64,000 nucleotides of DNA, from contig NZ_JAEMHW010000002.1 in assembly GCF_016461705.1 (NCBI RefSeq), forward strand, positions 186,001-250,000. Direction: 5' to 3'. Positions 52,924 to 62,889 of this stretch are shown in pieces. How positions within the stretch are numbered: position 1 is the stretch's first letter; every line of letters starts with the position of its first letter. This stretch comes from Streptococcus vicugnae (GTDB lineage Bacteria; Bacillota; Bacilli; Lactobacillales; Streptococcaceae). The notes beneath the pieces were generated by a model. It saw nothing but the letters and a program-made list of their open reading frames with translations. It searched no databases and was not told the DNA's origin. Position numbers and translations under genes: made by a program.

Positions 52924-54287
52924 TCAAACTAATTTATAATTTTTCCAAGTACCTTTTCGATAGCGAATTTCATAGATGATACCTTTTACAAACCAGTCTA
53001 AGAACATTGCTACCCAAGTTCCAAGCATTCCCATACCAAAATTAATCGATAACAGATAAGCACATACAACGCGTACTAAAAGCATTGAGGCGATTCCGAT
53101 AACCATTGGAAAATTAGCATCTCCAGCACTACGAAAGACAACCGGCAAAACATAACCTGAATTCCAGAAAATACTAACCAAAATACCATGAGCAAGCACA
53201 ATAATCCAAACATAATGAGTAGCTTGGTCTGATAAGTCATAAATCTTCATTAATAAAGGCATCAAAGCAATCACAACAACTGAAAATGAAGCGTTAGCTA
53301 AATGAATAATACGGCTACTTTACGCTTATAATACTCAGCTTGTTCGTAATCCCCAGCACCAACACATTTTGAAATCACAACTGCTAAGCCTAAAACAATA
53401 GAAATACCAGGTAATCCCTGGAACATGATTATGGTTCCACCAACTGAATTTGCGGCGATAGCTGCGGTTCCAAAAAGGGAAACAACTGATAAAACAATCA
53501 ATCGTCCAAGGAAAAACATACCATTTTCAAAACCAAATGGTAGTCCAATACCAAGAACTTTTTTGATCATCTGCCAGTCGACTTTTTCTTTTAAGAAATT
53601 CCCCAAAGTCAAGTCTGACTTGATATGATGTGCAAACCACAAAACCAAAAGCATGGCACCAACACGGGAAAGAAGAATTGGAACAGCTACTCCTTCAACA
53701 CCCCAACCACAACCGTAAATCAAGCTAACGCCCATGACAATGTTCAAGCCATTCATGACTAACATAATATTCATCGGTAAGCGAGATTTATTTAAGGTTC
53801 TGAAAATGGCTGCGCCTGAGTTATAAAGAGCAATAAAGGGAGTCGAAAGAGCTACGATATTAAAGTAACGATCAGCTTGCGCGTGAACTTCAGGTGTAAT
53901 TGACCCAAATAAATGACTCAAAATAAAAGGTTTAATCGCAAAAATCAAAACCGTAATCCCTAAACTGAAAAATAAAGTAAATTTGACTAGCTGATTGACA
54001 GCTTTGTTGGCATTTTTAGTATCACGGTCACCCAAATATTGACCTGCTACAATCCCGCCACCAGTCGCAAATGCCGCAAAAATACTAATAAAAAGAGCCA
54101 TCAAGAATTCTACCAAAGAAACTCCCGACACAGCTGCTTCTCCAACTCTTGAAACCATGATTGAGGCAATAAGACCAACCAAAAATTCTAAGCCCTGCTC
54201 AATGATTAAAGGAATAAAAAGTTTGGTTAAATCACGATTACTAAAAAAATAATTCTTCTCTAGAGCCTTATCCGAAAAACTGTCCAT
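52924..54287 (-). pseudogene. MATE efflux transporter with a one-base frameshift
   Basis: The first 329 codons (53298-54287) give a normal MATE N-terminus (LFIPLIIEQGLEFLVGLIASIMVSRVG) through ten helices to YYKRKVAVLFI-stop. One base shift later the sequence reads HLANASFSVVVIALMPLLMKIYD and continues to 52924. The joined product would be about 454 aa, the family norm. A single deletion near 53300 explains the break; the truncated first part lacks the last helices. Confidence 0.85.
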
Positions 54288-54383
54288 TCTTTCCTCCTAT
54301 TTTTGAATTGCTACTATTAATAGTACACCTTGGAGCCTACTCAAAGTCAAGAGCTTTTTTAATTTTTCTGTATCTTTTCATAA

Positions 54384-54415
54384 AAAACAACTAAACATTG
54401 GTTTAGCTGTTTTTC
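54384..54415 (-). terminator. Terminator of the flavin-reductase-like gene
   Basis: AAACAaCTAAAC / GTTTAGcTGTTT with loop ATTG (approximate), followed by T on the minus strand. Confidence 0.8.
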
Positions 54416-54416
54416 A

Positions 54417-54917
54417 TTATTTTGCGGATTTCATTTTCTTCGCTTTAGCTGTGTAATAATCTATGACAACTTTAATCACTGCAACTGAATTTGTCATTTT
54501 TTCGGTAAAGTCAAACATTTTACCAGTTTGGTGTTGCATGAGTTGATTCAAGGCATAAGCTTTTTGTTCAGAATCCTCCAAAAGCTCCGCTTTTCCACGT
54601 CCAATAAAAGAGGTAAAGAAAGCACCGTACTTACATGGAATATCGTGGTCATAATCTGGTATGACTTCACCTTCAATTTGGATACAAACATTTGGATTTT
54701 GATGGATTAAATCAATCTTATGGCCTTGTTTTGCGCCGTGCATATAAAAAATAAACTGATGATTTTCTTCTTTAAATTCATATCCATAATGTAAAGGAAC
54801 AACATAAGGAAATTCCTCATCAAAAAGACCTAGGTGCAAAATCATATTTTTTTCAATAATAGCTTTAATTTCTGCTAAATCTCTCACTTCACGGTCACGT
54901 CGTCTCATCTCAGGCAT
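54417..54917 (-). CDS. Pyridoxamine 5'-phosphate oxidase-like FMN-binding protein (NimA type)
   Basis: 166 aa from MPEMRRRDREVRDLAEIKAII at 54917 (GGTGG upstream); a TTG at 54947 is possible. Split-barrel flavin fold: MILHLGLFDEEFPYVVPLHYGYEF, FYMHGAKQGHKIDLI, CKYGAFFTSFIGRGKAELL. The group includes nitroimidazole-resistance-type reductases; the substrate is unknown. Confidence 0.85.
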   Translation of the reverse strand: MPEMRRRDREVRDLAEIKAIIEKNMILHLGLFDEEFPYVVPLHYGYEFKEENHQFIFYMHGAKQGHKIDLIHQNPNVCIQIEGEVIPDYDHDIPCKYGAFFTSFIGRGKAELLEDSEQKAYALNQLMQHQTGKMFDFTEKMTNSVAVIKVVIDYYTAKAKKMKSAK

Positions 54918-55078
54918 AATCAAACCACCATTCTCTTTTTTCAACATTATAGCAAAATAATCTTATTCTTCATAATGAAAAATGAAATTTTCAATATTTT
55001 TTCATTATGTGTTGCACGGCACTAATCAATATGCTAAACTAATATCGTTTTCACAACTTTTTACAAAGGAGATTTTTT

Positions 55079-55387
55079 TTGAAACACGAAAGCTATTTTG
55101 ACGGCGGTTTGCTAAGTTATATTGGACACAGCATTATTGCAAGTTTGATTACCATTTTAACACTTGGTATTTGTGCCCCATGGGGAATTTGCATTATGAT
55201 CAATTGGAAGGTCAAACACACTGTCATCGACGGACACCGTCTTTACTTTGATGGTACAGCTATGCAGCTATTTGGAAATTGGATTAAATGGCTAATTTTA
55301 ACAGTCATCACGCTTGGTATTTACTCATTCTGGCTTAATATTAAATTGCAACAATGGATTACTAAGCATACACATCATTTGGATTAA
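55079..55387 (+). CDS. DUF898-like small membrane protein
   Basis: 102 aa. TTG start at 55079 with AAAGGAG at good distance; the conserved N-terminus SYFDGGLLSYIGHSIIASLITILTLGICAPWG begins there. Two long hydrophobic helices, a short polar stretch with RLYFDGTAMQLFGNW and a third helix. Resembles DUF898/YjgN membrane proteins. 52 bp upstream of the next gene, probably same operon. Function unknown. Confidence 0.72.
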   Translation: MKHESYFDGGLLSYIGHSIIASLITILTLGICAPWGICIMINWKVKHTVIDGHRLYFDGTAMQLFGNWIKWLILTVITLGIYSFWLNIKLQQWITKHTHHLD

Positions 55388-55439
55388 TTAAAAAACGTGC
55401 AAAAACTGAACCACGTTAAAAGCTGATAGGAGTTATAAA

Positions 55440-56021
55440 TTGGAAAAGAAAAATGACAAGACAATTGCTAAGTTAGTCATGATTATCTTAGGAATCATTT
55501 TATTCACAGCTGGTATTGTAGCTTTAAATGCAAAATCTGATAAAGAAAAAGCAGATGATACAGTAGTCACAACTAGTTCAAGTGATGATGAGGAGGATTA
55601 CGACTACGATGATGAAGACGATGATTACAGCTACAGCTCAAGTTACTCATCAAGTTCTTCATACAGCTACAGCTCTAGCTCTGAATTTAATCCTGCTGAA
55701 TATGAAGTTCCTGATTTTAACACATGGAACCATGACCAATTAGAGTATGGGAAAAAAGTACAAATTACAGGTAAAGTACTTCAAACTCTTAAAGATGGTT
55801 CTTACTATAACTTCCGTTTAGCTATGGATGAAGATTACGATAAAGTTGTTCTTGTTGAACTATCATCATATGAATACAGTGATGTTATTGCTGAGGATGA
55901 TAATGTCACTTTCTACGGTACAGCAGAAGGGCTAACATCATACGAAAGTACTTGGGGTAAAGAAGTTACTTTACCTTCAATGAATGGAAGCAAATATACC
56001 GTTAATAGTTACGGAAACTAA
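55440..56021 (+). CDS. Membrane-anchored protein with acidic Asp/Tyr/Ser linker and OB-like domain
   Basis: 193 aa from a TTG at 55440 with TAGGAG upstream. One TM helix (about 11-31), then a strongly acidic EEDYDYDDEDDDYSYS tract running into Ser/Tyr repeats (about 48-80). A C-terminal beta domain (about 95-190: GKKVQITGKVLQTLKDG, FYGTAEGLTSYEST) resembles tRNA_anti-like OB folds of secreted Firmicute proteins. The low-complexity linker probably spans the cell wall. Function unknown. Confidence 0.72.
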   Translation: MEKKNDKTIAKLVMIILGIILFTAGIVALNAKSDKEKADDTVVTTSSSDDEEDYDYDDEDDDYSYSSSYSSSSSYSYSSSSEFNPAEYEVPDFNTWNHDQLEYGKKVQITGKVLQTLKDGSYYNFRLAMDEDYDKVVLVELSSYEYSDVIAEDDNVTFYGTAEGLTSYESTWGKEVTLPSMNGSKYTVNSYGN

Positions 56022-56023
56022 TT

Positions 56024-56060
56024 TCAAAAGCACCTTACGTTATACGTAAAGTGCTTTTCT
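56024..56060 (+). terminator. Terminator after the acidic-linker gene
   Basis: AAAAGCACcTTACGT / ACGTAAaGTGCTTTT with loop TAT, followed by C and TTTTTT. Confidence 0.9.
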
Positions 56061-56065
56061 TTTTT

Positions 56066-57055
56066 TCACTCCACCACTGCTTTTGCAATTTCTTGCGGGG
56101 TGATATTAGTGAAATATTGTGTGGTGTCTATGGTTTGGAGTTTTTCTAGGACATCTTGGTATTCATAGCGTAGGCCGATAAGTTTTTCTTCAATATCTGA
56201 AACATCTTTGATGCCAAAGAAATCACCATAAATTTTAAGACCTGTAATCATCGATTTTTCAACTTTGACGTAGCTTGTAATCTTACCAGCTGGATAGCGA
56301 ACTGAGCGTTTAATAGTATAATCTGGCGATTTGCCAAAATTCCAATCCCAAGTTGCAAATTTCTGGTCTGCTAAGGTTTGAATGGCTACTAATTCTTCTT
56401 CTGAAAAGACATATTCGGTCATTTCTGGATAAGATTCTTTCATTTTAGCTAACAGTTTATCCGAAAAGTCTTCGACTGTGATTTTTTCGGGTAATTCATT
56501 CAAAATGTTAGTCACACGCGCACGAACTGACTTAACCCCTTTTGATTCAATTTTATCTTTTGAAACTTGAAGGGCATTGCTAAGCACTGTCATATCAACA
56601 TCAAAAAGCAAACAACCATGATGCATCATGCGACCTTTGTAATAAGCTTGTGCATTGCCACAAAACTTTTTGCCATCGATTTCAAGGTCATTTCTTCCAG
56701 TGAAGGTCGCTGTCACACCAAGATCAGCAAGGGTTTCAATGACAGGTTGTGAGAAGGTCTTAAAATCAAAGGCACCTTCTTGGGTTTTATTAGAAATAAT
56801 GGTGTAGTTCAAATTATTAAGGTCATGGTATACTGCTCCGCCACCTGATAAACGACGAACCACATGAATACCATGCTCATCTGTATAGGCTTTATTAATT
56901 TCTTCGATAGCATTTTGGTGTTTGCCAATCACAATCGTTGGTTCATTGATCCAGAGAATAAAAATCTCATCTTCATCTTGTAATTCACGAAAAGCGTAAG
57001 CTTCCAAGGCAATATTGTAAGCTGGGTTGTGGGACTTGTTGACGATATACTTCAT
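56066..57055 (-). CDS. lplA: Lipoate-protein ligase
   Basis: 329 aa. Activates lipoate with ATP and attaches it to lipoyl domains. Motifs: VVRRLSGGGAVYHDLNNLNYTII (lipoate-binding RRxxGGG), GRNDLEIDGKKFCGNAQAYYKGR with the catalytic Lys, and a C-terminal accessory domain (about 245-329). Likely substrates are the lipoyl domains of the dehydrogenase complex encoded 3-8 kb downstream in the window. Confidence 0.95.
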   Translation of the reverse strand: MKYIVNKSHNPAYNIALEAYAFRELQDEDEIFILWINEPTIVIGKHQNAIEEINKAYTDEHGIHVVRRLSGGGAVYHDLNNLNYTIISNKTQEGAFDFKTFSQPVIETLADLGVTATFTGRNDLEIDGKKFCGNAQAYYKGRMMHHGCLLFDVDMTVLSNALQVSKDKIESKGVKSVRARVTNILNELPEKITVEDFSDKLLAKMKESYPEMTEYVFSEEELVAIQTLADQKFATWDWNFGKSPDYTIKRSVRYPAGKITSYVKVEKSMITGLKIYGDFFGIKDVSDIEEKLIGLRYEYQDVLEKLQTIDTTQYFTNITPQEIAKAVVE

Positions 57056-57125
57056 ATGAAAGCTCCTTCATTTTCATTAAGCTTAGTATATCAGAATCAC
57101 AGACCTGCGTCTTTTAATTTGCTCA

Positions 57126-58532
57126 CTAATTCTCCCAAGCTTTTCTCAATCTCTTAACACAATCTGGAATATCTTCCAAGTCAATCTTACTAAACCCAAG
57201 AAAGAGACTTTCCTGGGGGCAAGTCGCTTTTTCTTGCCAAAATTGCATAGTATCATAAACTCGGACACCTTCTTTTTCAGCACGTTTAATGACATCACAC
57301 TGATTGATTTTATCTGGAAAAGTCAACAGAAAATATTGTCCACTAACATTTGAAGATAGTTTAATTGGAGCCTTAAATTGCTCGAATTCCTTTTTAAATG
57401 CTTCATAACGTTTTTTGAAGACATGATTCATTTTGCGAACCAAGCGGTCATAATCGCCACTAGATAAAATATTAGCCAGCGCAATTTGATTCAACAAATT
57501 CACCGTACTATTGTAAAGTTTAAATTTATCCAAGAAAGCTTCCGTGAATTGCTCAGGTAAAACCATGTAGCCCATCCGAAATGACGGTGACAAGATTTTT
57601 GAAAAAGTCCCAAGGTAAATCACGCGATCAAGGTAGTCAATGGATTTTAAAGCAGGGATTGGACGTTGGTAATAGCGAAGTTCACTATCATAATCGTCTT
57701 CAATGATAAAGGAATTCTTTTCCTTGGCAAAAGCTAGCAGCTCCTGACGCCTAGAAATTGGCATAATCATCCCCAGTGGAAATTGATGCGATGGTGTGGT
57801 GTAAATCATCTCAATCTCCGAACTCCTTTCAACCTTAGTCAAGTCCAAACCCTTCTCATCAACTTCTGCCGTCACGATTGGATAGGCGTTTTTCTTAAAA
57901 ATTTCACGCGCCTTAGGATAGCTTGGATCTTCCATCAAGACGCTTTTTTGCGTATTTCCTAGGAACTGACAGATATAATCTAATGACTGCTGCAAACCAC
58001 TGGTGATGATAATTTGATTAGGGTGGCATTTCACCCCGCGGATACGTTCCAAGTATCGACTGATTTCCTTTCTCAGCTTATATTCTCCCTGAAATGGCTG
58101 CAAAGTTGATAATTGCTCTGCTTTATCCAATTCATCAAGCGCTTGTAAATAATGCTTTTTCCAAACTTTTTTTGGAAACAAATTATTGGTATGACTACTA
58201 TTTGTTAAGTCATAAACAATGTGATCATCATTTGAACAAGCTTCCTTGCTAGGAAGAATGTCATTAACACCTTTTTCTGATTGAAAGGCTTTGGGCAATT
58301 TTAAAACATAAAAGCCAGCATTTTGACGACTTTCAATATATCCTTCCAAAGTTAGCTGCATGTATGCTCGATCAATGGTATTACGGCTAACTCCAAGCAT
58401 TTTAGCTAAAGTTCGAGTCCCTAAAAGTCTCTCAGCTGGTGGTAAATAGCCCTGCAAAATATCTGATTTTACTTGCTGATAGATTTGCTGGTACAGGGGA
58501 CTGCTACCTGCACTGCGATCAAGATGAATCAT
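57126..58532 (-). CDS. MocR/PdxR family regulator (GntR HTH plus aminotransferase-like domain)
   Basis: 468 aa from MIHLDRSAGSSPLYQQIYQQVKSDIL at 58532 (GGAGG upstream); the longer frame crosses the promoter. wHTH at 12-75 (GTRTLAKMLGVSRNTIDRAYMQL), then a fold-type I aminotransferase domain with the PLP-Lys region YLGTFSKILSPSFRMGYMV. MocR proteins sense pyridoxal phosphate or amino compounds. It is divergent from an EamA exporter, the usual target of such regulators. Confidence 0.92.
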   Translation of the reverse strand: MIHLDRSAGSSPLYQQIYQQVKSDILQGYLPPAERLLGTRTLAKMLGVSRNTIDRAYMQLTLEGYIESRQNAGFYVLKLPKAFQSEKGVNDILPSKEACSNDDHIVYDLTNSSHTNNLFPKKVWKKHYLQALDELDKAEQLSTLQPFQGEYKLRKEISRYLERIRGVKCHPNQIIITSGLQQSLDYICQFLGNTQKSVLMEDPSYPKAREIFKKNAYPIVTAEVDEKGLDLTKVERSSEIEMIYTTPSHQFPLGMIMPISRRQELLAFAKEKNSFIIEDDYDSELRYYQRPIPALKSIDYLDRVIYLGTFSKILSPSFRMGYMVLPEQFTEAFLDKFKLYNSTVNLLNQIALANILSSGDYDRLVRKMNHVFKKRYEAFKKEFEQFKAPIKLSSNVSGQYFLLTFPDKINQCDVIKRAEKEGVRVYDTMQFWQEKATCPQESLFLGFSKIDLEDIPDCVKRLRKAWEN

Positions 58533-58569
58533 ATTACCTCCAAAGTGGCACCTAAAAATTTTTAAATAC

Positions 58570-58589
58570 TGGTACTTTTTATTATACCA
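58570..58589. promoter_or_regulatory. Candidate MocR operator in the divergent promoter region
   Basis: TGGTA-N10-TACCA (58570-58589) contains the minus-strand -10 TATAAT (58586-58581) of the MocR-type gene. It is placed to autorepress and to affect the EamA gene. Confidence 0.5.
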
Positions 58590-58622
58590 CATATTCGTTA
58601 CAATTTTAGCTGAGGTGAAAAA

Positions 58623-59525
58623 ATGAAGCAAAATCGTACAAATGATAGCAAATATATTTTCTTAATCTTTCTAGCTATCTGTTTTTTAGCAACTGGTGGC
58701 ATTTTTGTGAAACTCAGTCCGTTACCACCAATTAATACCGGTTTTTACCGTGTTTTATTTTCCATTCCCATGCTATTGCCATTTCTTAAGAAGTCTGATT
58801 TACAGGCTTTGAGTCGTAAAGAAGTCATAACGATTGTCTTAGCAGGCGCTTTTCTAGCAGGAGATTTAACCTTTTGGAATACATCGTTTTCTTATACTAG
58901 TGTAGCTAATTCAAATCTACTAGTAAACCTTACCCCTTTTACCGTTATTCCAGTCAGTTATTTCCTATTCAAAGAAAAAATAACGCCTAAATTTTTATTA
59001 GGTGGCTTGATTACTCTTACTGGTGTTCTTGTTCTCATGGCAAATAAAGTAACCATGTCTCCTAATCGTTTACTCGGAGATTCTATGAGCCTTGGAGCTT
59101 CAGTCTTTTATGCCATGTTCATGATTACCGTTTACAAACTACGTGATTCGGTCAAATCAAATACCATCATGTTTATCAGTGCTTTTGGAACGCTGCTAGT
59201 ACTTGCTTTTGTTATTTTCTTTACTGAAGGTTTTTATTTACCAAAAAACTTTGGTGAGCTTTGGCCACTTTTGGCACTAGCTCTCGTCTCTCAAATTTTA
59301 GGACAAGGCTTACTAGCTTATTGTTTGGGAAAAGTTAGTGCCTGCCTATCATGCTTAATTACCCTTTCTCAGCCAGTCGTTGCCGCACTTTATGCTTGGG
59401 TAGTTTTTCAAGAGAGTTTAAACCTCCAAACCGTTATCGCCATTTTGATTACATTAACAGGTGTCTACCTTGCTAAAACACAAACATCAACTGAAATCAC
59501 ACAAGAAAAATCCCAATCTATTTAA
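58623..59525 (+). CDS. EamA/DMT family transporter
   Basis: 300 aa, ten TM helices as two EamA repeats (first: FLAICFLATGGIFVKLSPLPPINTGFYRVLFSIP; second begins LLGDSMSLGASVFYAMFMITVYKL). DMT exporters move amino acids or metabolites. Start ATG at 58623 with GAGGTG upstream. Probably controlled by the divergent MocR-type regulator. Confidence 0.9.
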   Translation: MKQNRTNDSKYIFLIFLAICFLATGGIFVKLSPLPPINTGFYRVLFSIPMLLPFLKKSDLQALSRKEVITIVLAGAFLAGDLTFWNTSFSYTSVANSNLLVNLTPFTVIPVSYFLFKEKITPKFLLGGLITLTGVLVLMANKVTMSPNRLLGDSMSLGASVFYAMFMITVYKLRDSVKSNTIMFISAFGTLLVLAFVIFFTEGFYLPKNFGELWPLLALALVSQILGQGLLAYCLGKVSACLSCLITLSQPVVAALYAWVVFQESLNLQTVIAILITLTGVYLAKTQTSTEITQEKSQSI

Positions 59526-59619
59526 TTTCTAAGTTCATAAACAAAACATCCTCAAAACTAAAATAACTCTTCACTTTTCATACTCACATATGAGCTTACT
59601 GATCAAGTTAAGCGAAAAC

Positions 59620-59652
59620 AAAAGGCTAAGACAAAAATTCTTAGCCTTTTTA
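59620..59652. terminator. Bidirectional terminator between EamA gene and lpdA
   Basis: AAAAGGCTAAGA / TCTTAGCCTTTT with a T tract to the right and A-rich left flank. The rest of 59526-59736 shows no gene. Confidence 0.85.
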
Positions 59653-59736
59653 TGTATAAAGAAATAATTAATAATATATCTTTTTTGTTAAGAAAACAAA
59701 TTTCTATAAAGCCGTTAACTTGCTTTCAACAGCTTT

Positions 59737-61479
59737 TTATTTCTTGGGTGGGTTATGGATAGCTTCGCCAATAGTATCTAGAAAAGCTTCATACATATTT
59801 TCAGAGAAGGTTGGATGTCCATGAATGGCTTGGGCCACTTCATCAACAGTTAACTCATTTTCCATGATAGTTGCTGCTTCGTTAATCAGCTCAGCTGCTG
59901 CAGGACCAATAATATGCACACCAAGAATTTCATGGTACTTAGAATCAGCAATGACTTTAACAAATCCTTGAGCTTCATTTGATGCCAAAGCTCGTCCGTT
60001 ACCTGAAAAACTTGATTTACCAATCAAGACATCACCATACTGCTCACGCGCAGCTTCTTCAGTTAATCCAACCATAGCCACCTCTGGATGAGTATAGACA
60101 GCTGCAGGTGTATACTCGAGTTTTGCTTTGCGATGATTGCCAGAAAGAGCATTTTCAGCAGCTACTTCTCCCATACGGTAAGCAGCATGCGCTAACATTT
60201 TCTGACCATTAACATCACCTGGAGCATAAATACCTGGAATAGACGTTTCTTGATAAGCGTTTACTTTAATACGATTACCATCCATGGCTAAATCTAGCTT
60301 TTCAAGTCCCTTCATCTGTGGCACGCGTCCAATAGATAGCAGAACTTTATCAGCCTGAACAGTTTCTCCGTTTGATAATTTCAAGGTTAAATGGTTTGAC
60401 TCATCAATGATTTCTGACACACCAACACTTGTCTTAATAGTCATGCCTTTTTTAGTTAAAATCTTTTGCAATTCTTGTGATACTTCTTTATCCATTGCTG
60501 GAATTATGCGGTCTGCCATTTCAATAACGGTCACTTCGACACCATATGATGCCCAAACCAATCCAAGTTCAATACCAACAACGCCACCACCCATAACAGC
60601 TAGTGATTTTGGTATTTCGCGTAAATCAAGAATGTCATCAGATGTCAAAACACGCGGTGAATCAATACCTGGAATATTGATACGAGACACTTTTGATCCT
60701 GTCGCAAGAATAATGCTATGACCTTTAATGGTTTGATGACCAATTGTCACTGTTTTATCTGGATTGACTTGAGCTAGTCCATCAAAAATAGCTACTTTGT
60801 TTGCTTTCAAAAGTCCTCGAACACCACCCGTCAAGGTTTTCACAACACTATTTTTAAAATCTACAGTCTTATCCATATCAATACTGTAATTGGTTGAAGC
60901 CAGATTAATTCCTCGCCCAGCAGCGATTTTTAACCCGTCTAAAATTTCAGCATTCTTAAGATAAGTTTTCGTTGGAATACAGCCAACATTCAAGCAAGTA
61001 CCACCGAATTCAGACTTTTCAACGATAGCTACCTTACCTCCTAGTTGCGCAGCACGAATAGCTGCATAATAACCTGCAGGTCCTCCACCAACGACAACCA
61101 CATCATACTCATCTGATGCAAGCGAAGTTTTTTGTTCTGAAGACACCTCTGCCGTCACCGTCTTTGGAACTTCAAGTCCAGCTGATTCTAGGTGAGCTGT
61201 CGCTTCTTTCACACTGACCTCTAACTCATCAAGAGTCTCCCCTTCTGCTCCAATATAACCAATCACCTCAGTCACCGGAACCACATCACCAGCTGGATGG
61301 GTAATTTTTAAAAGAGTCCCCGAATCTTCTGCTTCCAGTTCCATATTTGTCTTATCAGACATGATTTCAAGGAGAATGTCACCCTCTTTGACGCTATCGC
61401 CCTCAGATTTTTTCCACTCGATAATCTCGCCTTCTTGCATATCAACGCCAAGCTTTGGCATGATAATTTCTACTGCCAT
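59737..61479 (-). CDS. lpdA: Dihydrolipoyl dehydrogenase (E3) with N-terminal lipoyl domain
   Basis: 580 aa. Lipoyl domain 1-80 with lipoylation Lys K43 (MSDKTNMELEAE), a linker, then E3: FAD site DVVVVGGGPAGYYAAIRAAQLGG, redox Cys pair GGTCLNVGCIPTK, NAD site SLAVMGGGVVGIELGLVWASYG and the catalytic His in HGHPTFSENMYEAF. Reoxidises the dihydrolipoyl groups of the E2 encoded upstream. Lipoyl-E3 fusion is typical of streptococci. Last gene of the operon. Confidence 0.96.
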   Translation of the reverse strand: MAVEIIMPKLGVDMQEGEIIEWKKSEGDSVKEGDILLEIMSDKTNMELEAEDSGTLLKITHPAGDVVPVTEVIGYIGAEGETLDELEVSVKEATAHLESAGLEVPKTVTAEVSSEQKTSLASDEYDVVVVGGGPAGYYAAIRAAQLGGKVAIVEKSEFGGTCLNVGCIPTKTYLKNAEILDGLKIAAGRGINLASTNYSIDMDKTVDFKNSVVKTLTGGVRGLLKANKVAIFDGLAQVNPDKTVTIGHQTIKGHSIILATGSKVSRINIPGIDSPRVLTSDDILDLREIPKSLAVMGGGVVGIELGLVWASYGVEVTVIEMADRIIPAMDKEVSQELQKILTKKGMTIKTSVGVSEIIDESNHLTLKLSNGETVQADKVLLSIGRVPQMKGLEKLDLAMDGNRIKVNAYQETSIPGIYAPGDVNGQKMLAHAAYRMGEVAAENALSGNHRKAKLEYTPAAVYTHPEVAMVGLTEEAAREQYGDVLIGKSSFSGNGRALASNEAQGFVKVIADSKYHEILGVHIIGPAAAELINEAATIMENELTVDEVAQAIHGHPTFSENMYEAFLDTIGEAIHNPPKK

Positions 61480-61505
61480 AAGTTTTTTCCCTTTCTTAAC
61501 TTTGT

Positions 61506-62876
61506 CTAAATCAGCAATTCTAATGGATTTTCAAGAAGTGCCTTGAGATCTAACATAAATTTTGCACCATTCATTCCATCAACCAATCGATGATCAATGG
61601 TCAAACTCATTCCCATAATCGGACGAATGACGACTTGACCGTCATAAGCAACCGGTGTGTCAATCGTTGCTGAAATGCCTAAAATGGCTGAATTTGGTTG
61701 ATTAATAATCGGATTAAAAGACTTGGTTCCAAACATTCCTAGGTTTGTAATTGAGAAAGTCGACCCAGACATTTCTGATGCTCTCAATTTTCCAGATTGA
61801 GCCTTTTGAATTACATCTTTTGAAGCTACTACAAACTCTGAGAGGCTCATTTTATCAGCTTCTTGAACTACTGGAACGACAAGACCATCAGACAAGCCAA
61901 CAGCTATTCCTAGATTCACAAAGTGATGCAATTCAATGTCTTGCCCATCATTAATCAAAGAAGCATTTAGATAACGGTGTTCTTCTTTCATCAATATTTT
62001 AACAACCGCAAGTCCAATTAAATCTGTAAAAGTTACTTTATAGCCCGTCTTAGCTTTGATTGGCTCAATCAATTGCTTGCGAAGAGCAATCAAATTCGTC
62101 ATATCAATATCATAGTTAAGTGTAAAGGTCGGCGCAGTGAAATAAGAATGTGACATTCCTTTTGATATTGCCTTGCGCATCGCAGACATCTTAATCACTT
62201 CAACACCTTCTGGTAAATCAACAACTTCTTTTTGAACACTTACCGTTTCAGAAAGAGGTTCATTGCTTGTCATTTGAGCTAAGATATCCTTCTTAGTAAT
62301 CTTGCCACCAACACCAGTTCCAACAATACCAGTGATATCAACACCAATGTCGTCAGCAATTTTACGAGCTAATGGTGTTACACGGACCCTATTAAATGAA
62401 GCGACATCATCCTTATGAATGCGGCCATTTTCACCGCTACCACTAACCTCTTTGATATTAATGCCACGTTCACGTGCCAATTGACGTGCCGCTGGTGTAG
62501 CACGAATCTTATCATCTTCATCATTCTTTTGAGAAATAGCTGGCGCTAAATCTTCTGATAAGGAATCAGCTGACGCTTTCTGACTTGATCCTGGCTGATT
62601 TGCTTGCTCTATTCCTACAGAATCAGGAAGTTTCTCCCCTTCTGCTCCAATATAACCAATCACCTCAGTAACAGCTACCACGTCACCTGCTGGGTGCAGA
62701 ATTTTCAAAAGAACACCTGAATCTTCTGCTTCTAGTTCCATGTTCGTCTTGTCAGACATGATTTCAAGAAGAATATCCCCTTCTTCGATCTTATCACCTT
62801 CAGCTTTTTTCCATTCAAGAATTTCTCCTTCTTGCATGTCTACACCAAGCTTTGGCATAATAATTTCATTTGCCAC
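61506..62876 (-). CDS. Dihydrolipoamide acetyltransferase (E2) with two peripheral-subunit-binding domains
   Basis: 456 aa. GTG start at 62876 with AAGGAGGTG upstream; an upstream extension of the frame overlaps the E1-beta gene. Lipoyl domain 1-80 (K in MSDKTNMELEAE), PSBD 1 (ATPAARQLARERGINIKEV), PSBD 2 (VTPLARKIADDIGVDITGI), then the acyltransferase domain with DHRLVDG near the end. The E2 of a pyruvate or acetoin dehydrogenase; sequence alone does not decide which. Confidence 0.93.
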   Translation of the reverse strand: MANEIIMPKLGVDMQEGEILEWKKAEGDKIEEGDILLEIMSDKTNMELEAEDSGVLLKILHPAGDVVAVTEVIGYIGAEGEKLPDSVGIEQANQPGSSQKASADSLSEDLAPAISQKNDEDDKIRATPAARQLARERGINIKEVSGSGENGRIHKDDVASFNRVRVTPLARKIADDIGVDITGIVGTGVGGKITKKDILAQMTSNEPLSETVSVQKEVVDLPEGVEVIKMSAMRKAISKGMSHSYFTAPTFTLNYDIDMTNLIALRKQLIEPIKAKTGYKVTFTDLIGLAVVKILMKEEHRYLNASLINDGQDIELHHFVNLGIAVGLSDGLVVPVVQEADKMSLSEFVVASKDVIQKAQSGKLRASEMSGSTFSITNLGMFGTKSFNPIINQPNSAILGISATIDTPVAYDGQVVIRPIMGMSLTIDHRLVDGMNGAKFMLDLKALLENPLELLI

Positions 62877-62889
62877 AGAAAACACCTCC

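Noticed and set aside
57126-58631. Longer 501-aa form of the MocR-type gene
   Set aside because: The first 33 codons cross the divergent promoter and the RBS of the ATG at 58532.
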